Positions 24,593 through 37,014 are shown, counted from the stretch's first letter. The stretch is 64,000 nucleotides of DNA from Yamagishiella unicocca (GCA_003116995.1 BDSL01000059.1:372001-436000), one strand, 5' to 3'. Numbers and translations: made by a program. The notes: a model not told the origin generated them from the letters alone.

Positions 24593-27500
24593 ATGCGCGC
24601 TCACCAAATGTCCTCCATCACAGCGTCCATGTTTCTGCTGTCGCTGCTGCTCCTGGCGATGGCGTCGCCGGCGTTGTCGCAGCTGGACCTTCTTTCGACG
24701 TCCGAATTATCGACATCGTCCGAGCTGATGATCAAGCATCCCTGTCCAACTCGCCGGAACGACTGCCGACGCCTGACGCAAGTCACGACCGCCATGTACT
24801 GCCAGCCCTTCGCCAAAAGCTTCAACATGAGCGTAGCCGAGCTGCAATATCTCAACCCCACCCTCAACTGCAAGTGGAGGGTTCCGGAGGGTTGTACGGT
24901 GTGCATCGGGAGCGACCCATCTTCGAGGACGCCGAGCTCTCCCCCCCCCGGGCGTCCGCCTCCTGATGCTCCTCGGCCCCCTCGCCTACCCAACCGGCCA
25001 TCACGGGGCCGACCTAGCCCGCCGCCACCCCAGCTGACGCTGCAGCCCCCCTTCGATGGCCCTGAGCCACCCGAGGCGACGTTCCTGGCTCAGCCGCTCG
25101 GACTGTCGGTGCGCAAGCGGCCGCCGCCGTTGGCGGCATCGGATGGGCCGTCACCGCCGCCGCCACCACCGCCACCGCCGCCACCGCCACCGCCGCCGCC
25201 AAGTCCTCCACCACCACCACCGCCACCACCGCCACCGCCGCCACCGCCGCCGAGGCCGCCGAGGCCGCCGCCTCCGCCGCCACGGCCGCCGTTCCGGTTA
25301 CCCCCTGGCGCTCGGCGGCCGAAACGGCAGCCGCCGCCACGGGATTCACCCGCCGTACCCCTCGAGACGCCACCACCACCGATGAAGGGAGCTTCTCCTC
25401 CCCCCCGACCTCCTCCACCCTCTCCGCCACCTCCCAGCCCCCAGCCTCCCTCCCCGCCGCCGCGTCCCCAACCCGGTACCAAACGCCCTCCGCCTCCCAC
25501 CCCCCCGCCGCCCTCCCCGCCGTCCCCTCCTCCCCCCAAACCTCCACCGCCCAGCCCCCCGCCGCCCAACCCGCCACCACCCCGGCCGCCATCGCCCAAA
25601 CCCCCGTCACCCAACCCGCCTCCACCCAACCCGCCACCTCCCAGCCCACCGCCGCCAGCGCCCCCGCCGCCAGCGCCGCCTCCTATGCCCCCTTCTCCCC
25701 AGCCACCGAAGCCGCCCTCGCCGTCTCCAGTGTCCCCTCCAGCTCCGAAACCACAATCGCCACCGCGGCCGCCGAAGAAAAGGCTGCAGCCGCCGCCTCG
25801 ACCTACTGCGCCGGACTTCCCGTTACCTCCCGATCCCCCAGGGCCTCCCAATCTCCCATTACCCCCCTTCCACCCGGATCCTCCCGAGATGCCGAATTCG
25901 CCAAGCAGCCCGCCGCCACCCGCTACGCCGCCGTCGACACCAAACCCATCACCGCCACCTCGCCCACCTCGCCCAATTAAGAAGAAGAAGGCTCCCCCCC
26001 GCCGGCCCCGCGCACCGCCGCCGCCAGAAGAGAGCCCCCCGACGGAAGCCTTCGACCCTCCCACACCCCCGCCGCCGCCGCCGCCGCCACCGCCGCCGCC
26101 AACCCCTCCTCAACCACCCAGCCCGCGGCCACCAAGCCCATTACCACCGTCGCCACCGCCCCCCAGTCCGGGGCCCCCCTCCCCACCGCCACCGAGCCCA
26201 CTGCCCCCATCCCCACCGCCACCAAGCCCACTGCCGCCCTCGCCGCCACCGCCCTCACCCCCAGAAACCTCCCAAAGCCCCCAAATCCTGTCGCCACCGC
26301 CGCCGTCCCCGCCACCTCCCCGTCCACCGCCGCCCTTACGAGGGCCCCCCAAACCATCTTCGCTGTCACCGCCCCCGTCAAGCCACGCGGGCGGCCCCCC
26401 CCCTCCCGCCTCTCCTCGCAATCCCCCACCCTCTCCTCCCCCTCCCTCCCCTCCCCCGCCATCTCCTCCCCCTCCGTCCCCTCCCCCGCCCTCCCCGCCA
26501 CCCCCCGCCCCCCCCCCACCCTCGCCACCTCCTCCGCTACCCCCGCCCCCGTCTCCCCCGCCCCGATCCCCCCGGCAGCCCTTTCTACCCGTCGCTCGCC
26601 GTCCACCGCCCCTACCACGGCCTCCACGACCGAGCCCCCCTACACCTTCGTCCCGGCCACCCTCCCCCTTGGGTCCCCCTCCTCCGCCCTTCCTCGCCCG
26701 GCCCTTCTCCCCGCCGCCGCCGCCCTCGCCACCTCCGCCCTCGCCTCCTCCGCCCTCCCCTCCTCCCCCCAACCCACCTCCACCCTCGCCACCTCCGCCG
26801 GACCCTCCGCCGCCCTCTCCCCCACCAGCTGCCAAGTCGCCTCCTCACCCTATATCAAGATCCCCACCGCCTCCGCCTGTCTCCTCACCGCCTCCCAGCC
26901 CACCACCGCCCGATCCACCGCCGCCATCGCCGCCCCCGCCCTCGCCCCCACCACCCTCCCCACCACCACCCTCCCCACCACCGCCGTCTCCACCGCCGCC
27001 TTCCCCGGACCCCTCACCACCGCCCTCGCCGCCGCCCCCACCTACCCTGGTCAGGGCGCCTCCGACGCCACCCTCCCAGCGCCCACCCACCCCCTCTCCC
27101 TCCCCACCCCGCTCACCGCCACACCCTCCGTCGCCCCCACCTCCGTCACCCCCACCGAAGTCGCCCCCGCCACCCAAGCTACCGCTGCCCTCCCCACCGC
27201 CGCCCTCCCCGCCTCCGCCACGTCCTCCTCCCCCTCCTTCGCCACCACCACACCCACCGCCGCCCTCCCCGCCGCTACCTCCTCCCCCAAAGGCCGCATC
27301 GCCTCCTCCTCCACCGCCGTTTCCCCCGCCGATGCCGCCGCTTCAGTCCCTGGCGCCCCGCTCGCCGCCACCGCAGCGCGTCTTGCCGCCGCAGCCCATG
27401 GTTGAGCCCTCCAACGACCCAACCGACCCATCCAGCCCCTGGTACGTACGGCGCGTACGGCACGTGACATCAGCAGTAGCTGACGTATGAAGCAATGGAA

Positions 27501-29759
27501 GCTTCAGATCCGTCTCGTGCGGAGCGTCCCTCATCTCGATATGCAACTGCTCCCCCGATGAGAGGTCCCACCCTACCTCGCCCTACCTCACCCTACCCTG
27601 TCCTACACTGCCGTACCCTACCCGTCGAAAGGCGGGGAGGGCATGCCCGCGGCCACTGCCGATGCGCACGCGCATTGGGAAACCATGGCACGCCATGTCC
27701 TATCACGTAATGCCGACAGAAAAACGCAAGAAGCCGGAAACGCGTTGAATTCCCAAAAACATTTTTGCTGGTCTTGTGAAGATGTCTGCGCTTGGGGACC
27801 GTATGTTCGGATCTGAGCGCGGTGTCTTCGCCGTCACGTCCCCGTACGACCCCCTGCCCCTGCCGCCGACTCCGCCGCCACGCGTTGTTCCGCCGTACGA
27901 CAGGCACGTGGACGTCGCTTCCACCCTTGCTCGTCACAACCTGTACCGCGGCTGGCACCAGGTGCCCGCTCTCACCTGGAGCACCCGGCTGCAGGGCGAG
28001 GCGCAGGACTGGGCGGATAACTGCTGGTGGGTGCGGCGCGGGGGAGGGTGCGGGGGAGGGGGCAGGGAAGGGGGAAAGACGGAGGGGAGAGAGGGAGGGG
28101 GAGCGGCGGTGGGGGGGGAAATTCTCCTCGCTCCGCCTGACCCATCCCTATACCCCACTTACCCGCCCACCCACGCCCACAACGTTGCCCCAACGTGGTG
28201 CCGCACCCACGCAGGTTCGAACACAGCCAGAGCTCGTACGGCGAGAACCTGGCGCTGGGCCACCCAGACATCAAGGCCGCCATTGACGGCTGGTATGTTC
28301 GTCGTACGACGTACGGCCCCGGTGCCTCTGGGGCCCCTTGCTGCTTTCCTTCGCGATCGGACCCTGGGGACCTGGCCGCCCGCGCCCGGGCGTTAGTTCG
28401 CAAGGGCACTGCGGCCGAGTATACACTACACTAAACGCATCCACCTCCTCCCCGCCCCCTCCTCCCGCCCCGTCCCCTCCCCCATGCGCCCACTATCCTG
28501 TCTTGTTCGTGTCAACGGTTTTCAGGCCACCACCTCCCCCACCCCCACCTCCTTGTGTGTAACCCCCACCCCCACCTCCCTCCCCGCCCAACCTCCTCCC
28601 CGCAACAGGTACTCAGAGGTCAACAAGTACAACTTCAACAATCCATCGGTACGTCCACCGGCAGCGAGGGCCGGGGGCCGGGGCTGGGGGCCCGCCGGCG
28701 TGGGAATCGCGGTTACGAGACAGCCTTCACCGGCCAGTCAGCGGCAGGAGGGGGGCTGGGGTCGGGCCGCCCTGGCCGGAGGGGGCTGGGGTCGGGCCGC
28801 CCTGGCAGGAGGGTACCCCAGGCCACTCGGCTGGGACGAACTCTGCACAAGGCCCCGAATCTTAGAGAACCCCATCGGCGCGCAGTTGTCCCCCTACACG
28901 AATCACCTATCCGCCACCCCAACCGCTTCAACCACTCCAACCACTCCAACTACTCCAACCACTCCAACCGCCTCGCAGTTCGACGCGTCCACGGGTCAGT
29001 TCACGCAGCTGGTGTGGGGCCGCACCTACATGGTGGGCTGCGCAGTCGGCGTGTGCCCGGAAGGGGTCACCTACCTGGGCGGCCAGTGGGCGGGCAAGCT
29101 CTACGTCTGCATGTACTGGCTGCCAGGTGTGGTGGGCCGGCGCACCGTCCGGCGCGGTCTTTCCCGGTTTTGGCACATCCCTAAGAATCCTAAAGTCCAC
29201 TCGCAAGTGGATACCCCAATGGACCTGCATACTGGGGCTCTTGGAACCGCCAGTTTGCGACAGCTTGGTCATGTGCTGACAGCAGCTTGGTCATGTGCTG
29301 GCAACAGCTTGGTCATGTGCTGGCAACAGCTTGGTCATGTGCTGGCAGAAGCAACGACAACAACGACGAAAGGGTGCCGTACAGAAGCTATCACAGGTTC
29401 AGGCATCGCTGCAGTCGGCAATGCAGCCAGCGGGGCGGCAATTGCTTCCGCCCTCCCCCGCCAGCTATCCTACCCAAGTCGTGTAACCTGTTTAAATGCC
29501 CACCCCGCCAGGAGCCTTATGCCTACCCCGCCAGGAGCTGCCGGTGCCCCTTGCTGCTACGGCCCGTACTGCTCCCCTGCCTGCCGCCCCTTGCACCCCC
29601 CACCTGCCTCTACCCTTCTTCACCCGCTCGTCTGTTCCTTTCCCCTCCCCCTCCCGATTGCCGCCTCCAGGCAACTATCCGGGCCAGTTCGGAACCAACG
29701 TGCTTCCAAGGGTCAAGGGCCGCCGGCTCCGCCAAGAACAAGAGGACGGCGAGCTGTGA
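24593..29759 (+). CDS. Secreted LysM - Pro-rich stalk - CAP/SCP (PR-1-like) fusion protein
   Basis: Six exons: 24593-27445, 27782-28026, 28215-28292, 28609-28648, 28979-29126, 29671-29759; about 1150 aa. The ATG (GGCACCATGC) opens a signal peptide (MFLLSLLLLAMASPALS, residues 13-29). A LysM-like domain follows (~58-106: YCQPFAKSFNMSVAELQYLN..C..PEGCTVCIG), suggesting binding of N-acetylglucosamine-containing glycans. Residues ~112-945 are SPPPP/Pro-rich, as in volvocine hydroxyproline-rich wall proteins. The CAP domain (~985-1150) shows LARHNLYR, SYGENLA, GQFTQLVWGRTYMVGCA and YVCMYWLPGNYPG. In the canonical cavity the second His is in GHFTQ; here it is Gln. Exons 2-6 are phase-consistent. 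The exon 1-2 join is the weak point: a donor at 27446 in phase 0, or at 27442 which would need another exon. If they are not joined, a LysM-HRGP protein ends at 27490 and a separate CAP gene starts at 27782, but that would lack a signal peptide. Confidence 0.8.
25140..27345 (+). repeat. Pro/Ser-rich codon repeat (SPPPP stalk)
   Basis: About 2.2 kb of CC[N] codons interrupted by Ser, with blocks such as SPPPPSPPPPSPPPP. The composition leaves several antisense frames open, giving long Gly- or Ala-rich frames that are not genes. The exact length should be treated as uncertain because of slippage and assembly collapse. Confidence 0.9.
28738..28812. repeat. Tandem duplication in CAP intron 4
   Basis: GGGGCTGGGGTCGGGCCGCC occurs twice about 30 bp apart. 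A CCAACCACT 9-bp repeat follows at about 28920-28970, just before exon 5. Both are intronic. Confidence 0.7.
29261..29348. repeat. Four 22-bp tandem units in CAP intron 5
   Basis: Units begin at 29261, 29283, 29305 and 29327, each close to CAGCTTGGTCATGTGCTGGC plus AA. They lie inside the last intron. Confidence 0.9.
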
Positions 29760-32700
29760 GGAGCGCAGGGTCCCTCCTCAGTCCAAACCCTAGACCCTAA
29801 AGCAGATCGGAACCCACCCAGCGCTGGTCCTATGGCAGCGTGCGCCTCAGCCCCAGCGGCCGCGATGACCGCAGCACCTGTAGTAGTGTCCCCCGCGGTG
29901 ATGTCAGCAGCGTCAGCCACTCACTCTGTCAGACGCTCCAGGGTGCCGGTGCTTACCTCTGGCCGAGTGAGCACCAAAGATTGAGGAACGTGTGTCCAGC
30001 TATGTTCAGCTACCGGTCTGTGCGACAGCAGCTATTAGGCGCACGGCCGCTGGGTTGCTTTCCGTGATGGTGTGGTTGCTTTGGTTGCTGAAACCCTGGC
30101 CGGCGTTATGAGGCAGGGAGGGGCGATGTATGTGCGTGTATGTAATATTGTGTGTTTGACGCGAGGAGGGGCGCAAGGTTTATAGCTTTAATGGTTTCAG
30201 TGTGCGGGTCAGGTGTATCGTGTGTGCTGGTCAGAGGGGTCCTGATCGCCACCCATCGCTTTCAACGCGAACCGAACTGGGTACCTTCATGGTTCATGCA
30301 ACAGAACTGCATCATTATTGCACTGAGTCAAGCACTCGGTCCGTCGCATGGCTTACGGTGGGTAGCGCTGCCGCTGCCGCTGCAATAGAGCGGCCCTTGG
30401 GACAGAGGGGGCGGCCCCCGTCGTGCAGTGGAGCGGCCCTTGAGACTGGGGATGCGGCTCCCGCTCATGACCAGCCTTATGAAGCGCTACTGGACCGACA
30501 TTTCAAGTGGAACCGCCCGCGCACCTGCAAAAGGTTGTCGGTCGTCAGTTTTGGTTTGCCGCATGGCTGGCGCTGTCCGTTGGGCCTGAAGTACAGCCAT
30601 GTACGACGCCAGGGCGGCTAGGACATGATCCCGGGCGCCAGGGCCGTATCGTTGGGAGCCCTCGCTCTCCGGCGCTGGCTGCCGGACATTTGTTTGGAGG
30701 CTGCGCTTCACTTGCTCTGCAGGAGACGAATAGGGTGGTTGTGTGGCTGGCCCTTGACAGATCGGCATTCATGCACACTGCTTGCGGTTGTTGTAGCCGC
30801 CAGCCTGACATACGGCTGTGCGGCTCTGCAGGCGCTTGCGTAGACAACAGCTACACTGCCCATGGTCATCGGAGTTTTGCCTCGCCTGGCACGCAGCTTC
30901 TTTGCATTGTGGTGAAAGCGAGATGAAGCCCAGGGCCCGAGGCCTTTGTCATAGTATGATGGGCGCCGGTGGAGTCATCGCGGAGGGTGGGCATTGGTCG
31001 TTACTTCGTTAAACGTTGACAGCTTGACGGTGTACTGCGATTGCCCCGCACGTGTGTACGGTATGGAGATTCGCTTACATGGGGCCTAATGTGAGTGTGT
31101 GCGCGTGTGTGTTTCGTTACGCGTGTGGGATGGGGGGTCTGCGGGTGGGGAGGTCATGGCGGCAAGGCGTGGAGGCGGCGAGCCCCGCGAGGTGCCTACA
31201 CGATAAGCCCGCTGGCAGGGATATGCGGCATCAAAATGAGCTCAACGGAGACCTGCTGCAGGAAGGACCGCCTGCGCGTACTTGCTAATATGTTTTCGCC
31301 AGAGCGAACTCTGTGACCGCCTGACAGAGCTCCGCGTCAGTAGGCCCGCCAACCTCGCAACGCAGTCGTGGCTGACGTGACTGCTCGTACCATGTCGTAC
31401 ATACCGTTTCGATAACTTGCTGTAGGATTGCTGTTGGGAGGTCTTCGGCAGACATGCGGCGTTTGCGAGCCCGCGGGTGGTGGCGGCGCTGTGGCGATGG
31501 GGGCAAGGGTGGTGGCGGTGGTAGTGGGGGTGGCGAAGGTGATGGCAAGGGTGGTGGTGGTGGCGGTGGTGGTAAGGGTGGAAGTGGCGGTGGGGGAAGC
31601 GAGGTCGTCCCGGTGGTGAACGTGCATTTTGTGCCCTGTGCGTGGGGACCTGCGGATGTTGTCGAAATGAAAAGGCCATAGAAACGGCCGGGCCCTGTCC
31701 CTTGACTTGAACGGGTTGGGTCTGGCAAAGGGACGTACGAGCAGCTGTCCGTGCCGTGCAGGTCAGTTCAAAACCACTTGATCGGCAGTTACCGGTACTG
31801 GCACGTACAGACGCCTTATCCCAAACGAACGATATGGTTCTCGGATAGCATCTGACAGTTACAAGTACAGCATGAGCATGTCAGTAATGTGGGCGCGCTG
31901 ATAAAACCCCAAACCGAGCTGACGCAGCGTATTGAAGCGCTGCCCAGTGTCGGTTACGCCATGGCGGCCTCCTTGACTTGCGTCTTGCGCATCGAGAACG
32001 TGTGGAATGTGATCACGTATTACAAGTCGTCAGACACCTCGAAGGGGACAGCTCTAGCGACTGCGGGTCGCCCGCGGCCTGCGTTTCCGTAGACCACACT
32101 TCTAGCGGGTGGGGGGTGACAAGGTTTAACGGCACGCCAACATAGATTGCGCTCGCTTGGGATTTCTTGTCGTCGGGGTACCTACAATAATCCTACGTGC
32201 TCGCGCCAGTGGTCAGATGCATATTATCGCCACGTATTAAAGTTTTGTGTGTGCCAATCTGCCAAATGGTTCGCAAGCGCTGAGCACGGTTTCAACAAAA
32301 ATAGGTCTTAATATTAAGCGAAATCCTGTATGAATTGAATGCAATGCCTCTATCGCATTGCGGTATGCTTGGTCAGGTGCATACGTCCATGGCAAGCATG
32401 CGGTGAATACGCACACTTGTCCATAGATAGCGTGGACGATGTCTTATTGCGAGTTCATTACATCAGGTAACAATTGAGTGCGGAGGGTGAGCTCTACTAT
32501 GTATGCGCAACAAATTGAAAACGGTTGACGGGTTCAGGCGTGGTCACGGCACCCCGCACAACGGCTTTAAGGCGCCATACGTGTGCCACGGTCAGCAAGT
32601 TGGAATTTGTGTCATGTTGGTTCTGTGCCAAAGCATCTAGGAGGAGGCTGTAAGGGTCAGCGCCTCGAAGTATCGTTGCTGCTGCTAGGTGGCTTTGAAT

Positions 32701-33121
32701 TGCGCAGAAGCGGGAATGCATAACACCATTAACACTGTAGCATGTAATTAATACATGACGCGAGTGATCAGATAAGAGAACGCCACATTTGGGGGGGGGG
32801 TGATGACGCCACGGAAGTAGGAACAATTGCGAAACTATCGGTTCTGACCTCATTCCAAGAGCCACTACCACGAAAGGGAGCGTCATTCCATAGGTATCCG
32901 AGTCCTTGCAAATGACGGGAGTGAACGTCCCGGAAACGTTACATGTAACCAAAAGCGAAACCGTGTACGGAAGACGGCGTAAGCGCAGTACGATACATGG
33001 CAAATAGCATAGAAGCATACAGCGCAACTTCATTGAAATGAACATTGTCTAGGCGTACTTCTAGGAGTGCCTACACGTTTCCTATAGAGCTATTCCACAT
33101 CAGTGAGAAGTCTACAGCACT
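29760..33121. other. 3' UTR of the CAP gene and intergenic DNA
   Basis: A TGTAA signal sits at 30141-30145. A minus-strand frame at 31285-31728 has a Pro-rich run followed by MSAEDLPTAILQQVIETVC.. and WYEQSRQPRLRCEVGG, ending TEFALAKTY. This looks more like protein than its surroundings, but it begins at a TTG, has no family match I know, and could be a truncated exon or transposon piece. A 182-codon minus-strand frame (32497-33045, ATG start) lies next to the CONSTANS-like promoter and is about the length expected once by chance in this window. Confidence 0.4.
31285..31728 (-). CDS. Hypothetical Pro-rich open frame (uncertain)
   Basis: Unrecognised. The frame of 147 codons has a (P)n segment in the middle (antisense to a GGTGGCGGT repeat at ~31485-31610), a basic stretch RRHHPRARKRR, then an acidic/hydrophobic tail of about 56 residues from the only good ATG (near 31456). 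No splice partners were found. It may be a short gene starting at that ATG or a relic. No function is inferred. Confidence 0.2.
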   Translation of the reverse strand: MPDPTRSSQGTGPGRFYGLFISTTSAGPHAQGTKCTFTTGTTSLPPPPLPPLPPPPPPPPLPSPSPPPLPPPPPLPPSPQRRHHPRARKRRMSAEDLPTAILQQVIETVCTTWYEQSRQPRLRCEVGGPTDAELCQAVTEFALAKTY

Positions 33122-34814
33122 ATGGCTTGCGTTGTGTGCTCGGCTCAGGCAGCAGTGTATTGTGAAAATGATAAAGCTCTACTGTGCAAGGACTGCGATG
33201 TTCGCATCCACATGAGCAATGCGGTAAGGCGCGTCGGCCGCGTTTGAGGATCCTGGCTCCTTTCATTCGCTCTCTCTCCTAAGCTTGACGCTCCCTAGTG
33301 TGCTAAGTCTTGCCTGAATACCCTTGTGAACACATTTTACAGGTTGCGGCGCGCCATGTCCGCCGCGTTCCCTGCGAGGGAGGCTGCTCAAAGGGCGCTT
33401 CGCTGTTCTGCCGCTGCGACAACGCGTACATGTGCGAGTCGTGCCACTGCGCCAATCCTCTTGCTGGAACACACGAGGTGGAGCCTGTGGCTCCTGTCCC
33501 TGGGATGGAGCAGGTTAGTCCATCAAGGCCTAATTCTCCTACGAATTCACCATGTTCACCTTCTCTCAACTGCATGCGCTGTCCCCTGTAGGAGCTTGCC
33601 TTCGGTGACCACTTTGCTCTCACTGGACCGTGCGAGTCTGTGGCACAGTCAGCGGCCAGCCCAGTTGCCTGGTTCGTCGACGATGAGAAGCCGACCCTGG
33701 CGTCCAGCTTCGAAGAGCCTGTTATGCTGTCACCCGCTGGAAGCGAGGCCGTTGTGCCCGTAATGTCAGCTCCTATTGACGAGTACGCTTTTGCTGCACC
33801 AGCAACTTTCAAGGAGATTAAGGACAAGCTCGAGTTTGAGGTGCGCTGGGCAGACACGCACTACACGCGCTGGGATCAATTGGCATAACGAGCCGAACAT
33901 TTTGATGTTATCCTCTCTTTAATTCGCGGATGGTTTTGGCTATGATGTGCAGTCGCTTGAGCTCGACAACGGCTGGCTCGAGATGGGCTTCGACTTCACT
34001 GACATTCTCTCAGACGCACCCTCGGATGGTGGGTCCCCTTGGCTTGGCAACGCTAATGCAAATGTTTACTTGCATTCTGTTGGAGCTTCACTTGCTGTCT
34101 CGACCACCCGTGCAGCCGGCCTGGTGCCGACCTTCGATGTGGAGGCCGATGAGGCCATTGCCGATGCCATGGTGCCCACGTTCTCTGACGATTTACCGGC
34201 GATTGAGTCGGACGCTTCCGCTGAGCCCTACCGCAAGCGTGCTGCGGAGGTCAGCTCCGAGGAGCCTGCAGCGAAGGTGCGGAACTTTACCGACATTCGC
34301 AGCTGCGCTTTCCCCCATCGTATCGATCCTACGCCTTTTTAATTTTGGAAAACGAATCTTCCAGCGACGAAATCAGCAACCTCCTCATCGCCCGTTCCCA
34401 CCCTACCCCCCGCTACAGATGCCAGCGTTCTCTCAGGAGCTTCTGCAGCCTCCCCAGGCGGCCTTCCAGGTTCAGCCGGCTTCTATGTTCTTTCAGCCGG
34501 CGCTTGCGCCGCAGGTGTTGACGCCGCCGGTCGTTCAACCCCCGGCGCCGCAGCCGAAGAACACAGCCGCGTACAACGCGGCGCTGGCTGCTGGAGCCAA
34601 CCTCACCCGCGAGCAGCGCGTGGCTCGATACCGCGAGAAGCGGAAGAACCGCAAGTTTGAGAAGACTATCCGCTACGCCTCGCGCAAGGCGTACGCCGAG
34701 ATCCGGCCCCGCATCAAGGGGCGCTTCGCGAAGAAGGAGGAGATTGAGGCATGGAAGGCTGCTCACGGTGGCGATGACGCGGTGGTTCCCGAGGTGCTTG
34801 ACGGCGACTTCTAA
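33122..34814 (+). CDS. CO: CONSTANS-like transcription regulator (two B-boxes and CCT domain)
   Basis: Nuclear zinc-finger regulator; the Chlamydomonas CONSTANS homologue links day length to growth and starch metabolism. Six exons in phase: 33122-33223, 33343-33513, 33592-33840, 33953-34028, 34116-34276, 34419-34814; 384 aa. B-box 1 (residues 2-34) reads [24 protein letters not shown]-box 2 (~35-80) reads [20 protein letters not shown] and [14 protein letters not shown]. The middle is acidic ([19 protein letters not shown]). A Gln/Pro-rich stretch precedes the CCT domain at ~316-360 ([40 protein letters not shown]), which carries the nuclear signal and, in the family, contacts NF-Y partners and DNA. 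The two-B-box plus CCT architecture and tight exon phases make this secure. The start of exon 4 could be misplaced, since the bases just upstream also read in frame (FGYDVQ). Confidence 0.92.
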
Positions 34815-36686
34815 AGGGTTCTTAGCTCCTCCCGACCGTTCAATTCTGCAGGATCTGCAGGATCGCCTTGTGGAAGGAACTTTAGTGATCGGCTCAGCAC
34901 CATAGCTGTGCCAAGAGGCGAGGAGATTCAGGCCTGATTTTGATCGAGATAATTTGAGAGAGTATGGAGTCCCTTGGAATAGTATGGCTGGTTCTGACGT
35001 GCTGGATGGGGGAGTGGCGCTTATGGCGGTACGACTACTGCGTTACTGGTAGTTGCGCCTTGTACAACTATCGGAGCTCAGCCACGGATAGGCTAGCCGC
35101 GGCCTCCGTGAAGCACGCGGATTACTATTTCCCCGGGTGTCTTGGGTCAGGAAATTCAAAAGCAGCACGCCTAAGGATCTAGCTAGCGTGCCTCCTCTTT
35201 GAGAGGAGGCAGTTGGCGCTGCACAACATTCATGTCAACGCCAGGGACTAAGAGTTTGGAGGAGGGTAGGGAGGCTGGAGAGGAGTGAGAATGGCGGTTT
35301 AAATGGGCTTTCAACTACTTTGCAACCCAGTGCCGCGGGGAACATCACCTGCAGTTCTATCAAGGGTGCAAGTGTGCTTCGCTTTTGTAGTGTGGTTGCT
35401 TCGCATGGGCTGTTGGCCTCCTGAACTATGAACTCGTGGGCCTTTTTCAGTTCCGGTACGCAATCTGTATGTTGCAGTAGGCCAGAGCCGTTTTACGTAA
35501 TAGGAGATCAGTACAAAAAAGAGCCGCGTCACTTCGCTATGTCCGGCCGAAAGCGTCCTTCCGCATGCGCTTGTTAATAGTGCGGTTCTTGCGCTGTTGG
35601 TTCGCCTTCAAGGGTTATTTGTCGATGGTGGCACGGCGGTGAGTCTTCCGCTGGTTGACTGCTGCCGTTGTCTAGGCCGGGTCTGCCTTCGGCGGTAGGC
35701 TCACGTGGGGGTTTCTTTTCACAGCCTGACGGGCTGGACTGAGATTGGCAGCATGTTAGCTGACGATGAAAATACTGACATGATTGCGAGGATTTTTGTC
35801 GTCTTGCGGGTGCGTGTGGTTGTTGTGTGTCTGTACGCCTTTTGCTGTGATGCTTACGGCGATCGAAAAAGAGTGTGGGTTGTTAGCAGGACAACATAGT
35901 GCTATCTTTGCAATCCGCGGGGCTCCTGGCCGGTCAAGGGACCATTGCAATCCCAAGTTTTATTTCACAAATTGGGAGCACGTTTGATTTGTTGACGCGC
36001 AAGATATTGTTCCTCTATTTAATGCGGCCTGTGCCAGTCATTGGCGGAGAGTGATCTCCGCGATCGGTGAACGGCACGTCAGTAAATGTCAGGTCAATGT
36101 ATCATCTTGCCGCGTCTCAACGACTTGGCTTCGCTCGATCTCACGAGATGAGAAACAACTACAACTTTTCTTCTGAGGCATTGTGTTGGTTGAGATTCGT
36201 GGTATCTTTGTTTACTTGGGGGATCGCCAGTCGTCCCGTGGTGATCCATCGGGCGCCATGAGGGCCCCCCACAAAAGACTTTTTGCTACCGTCCATCATG
36301 CAACACCGGATGATGGTCGCGTCTTTTCATTGTAACGGTTTGAGCTACCCGAAGCGTCAACGGAAGCAGAAATCGCACGGTCAGTACTCCACCCCATTTA
36401 CCGGTACTGTTGCTTTACTACATGTGGCTCATCGTTGCTATTAGGTAAAATAGGCTGCTGTACGGGACCGGCCCTAAAACGCGGACGCACGGGTCTCCTT
36501 TCCTGCAGCGACACCCCGCCACATCCAAGATGGATCTCAACACCAAGAAAGCATGACACCGCTACGACTCGGAGTGATGACATAATATACCGACCAGCTC
36601 CTCGCGGCGTTGTGTGTGAATGTAAGATTGTGCCATAATAGACATGAGTACCGGTCGACACTGTTGTACGGTGCTCCTTGAGCAGC
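34815..36686. other. Probable long CO 3' UTR and spacer
   Basis: No frame is convincing. The first TGTAA after the CO stop that I found is at 36331-36335, which would imply a 3' UTR of about 1.5 kb; an earlier non-canonical signal is equally possible. The short frames at 34964-35182 and 35705-35899 have no recognisable features. Confidence 0.35.
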
Positions 36687-36857
36687 ATGGACTACGGCAA
36701 CTTGCTTGAGCAGAGGCAGGCCGGGGAATACGGTCTGACAGAACGTCCCTGTGCTGTTCTGTGCGGCGGCGGTTTCATGGCCCACGTCACATCTTGGTGG
36801 GTTGCTGCCGATGCACCGGATGGCAAACGACTTGGCCGTGACGCGGCAGCTGAGTGA
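36687..36857 (+). CDS. Small unidentified open frame
   Basis: 56 codons from ATG: MDYGNLLEQRQAGEYGLTER, then a PCAVLCGGGF segment, ending at TGA. The composition looks protein-like but no domain is recognised. It lies directly beside a dispersed-repeat copy, so it may belong to a transposon remnant. Confidence 0.2.
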   Translation: MDYGNLLEQRQAGEYGLTERPCAVLCGGGFMAHVTSWWVAADAPDGKRLGRDAAAE

Positions 36858-36907
36858 GGAATCCCTGGGGGGGCTTCCTGCCGACTGATTGTGATGCGCG
36901 GAATCAT

Positions 36908-36990
36908 TGACTGTTACAGTGGGCCCCAAAGCGTAAGGCAGAGCCGTCGGCCGCATCGCCTGACACTAAAAAGAGGGGACGCAGGACGAA
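36908..36990 (-). repeat. Dispersed repeat family copy D
   Basis: Minus strand: GTCCCCTCTTTTTAGTGTCA, GGCGATG, GACGGCTCTGCCTTACG, CTTTGGGGCCCACTGTAACA. Leader, core and start of the tail are all present. Confidence 0.6.
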
Positions 36991-37014
36991 GGTAGAAAAC
37001 CACCCTACCCAGAT

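Noticed and set aside
25090..27177. Several long antisense Gly- or Ala-rich frames
   Set aside because: Shadows of the Pro-rich coding repeat on the plus strand; GC-rich repeats lack stops on both strands.
32497..33045. 182-codon minus-strand frame with ATG
   Set aside because: About one frame of this length is expected by chance in the window; no motif, and it occupies the promoter side of the CONSTANS-like gene. Transcript data would be needed to keep it.
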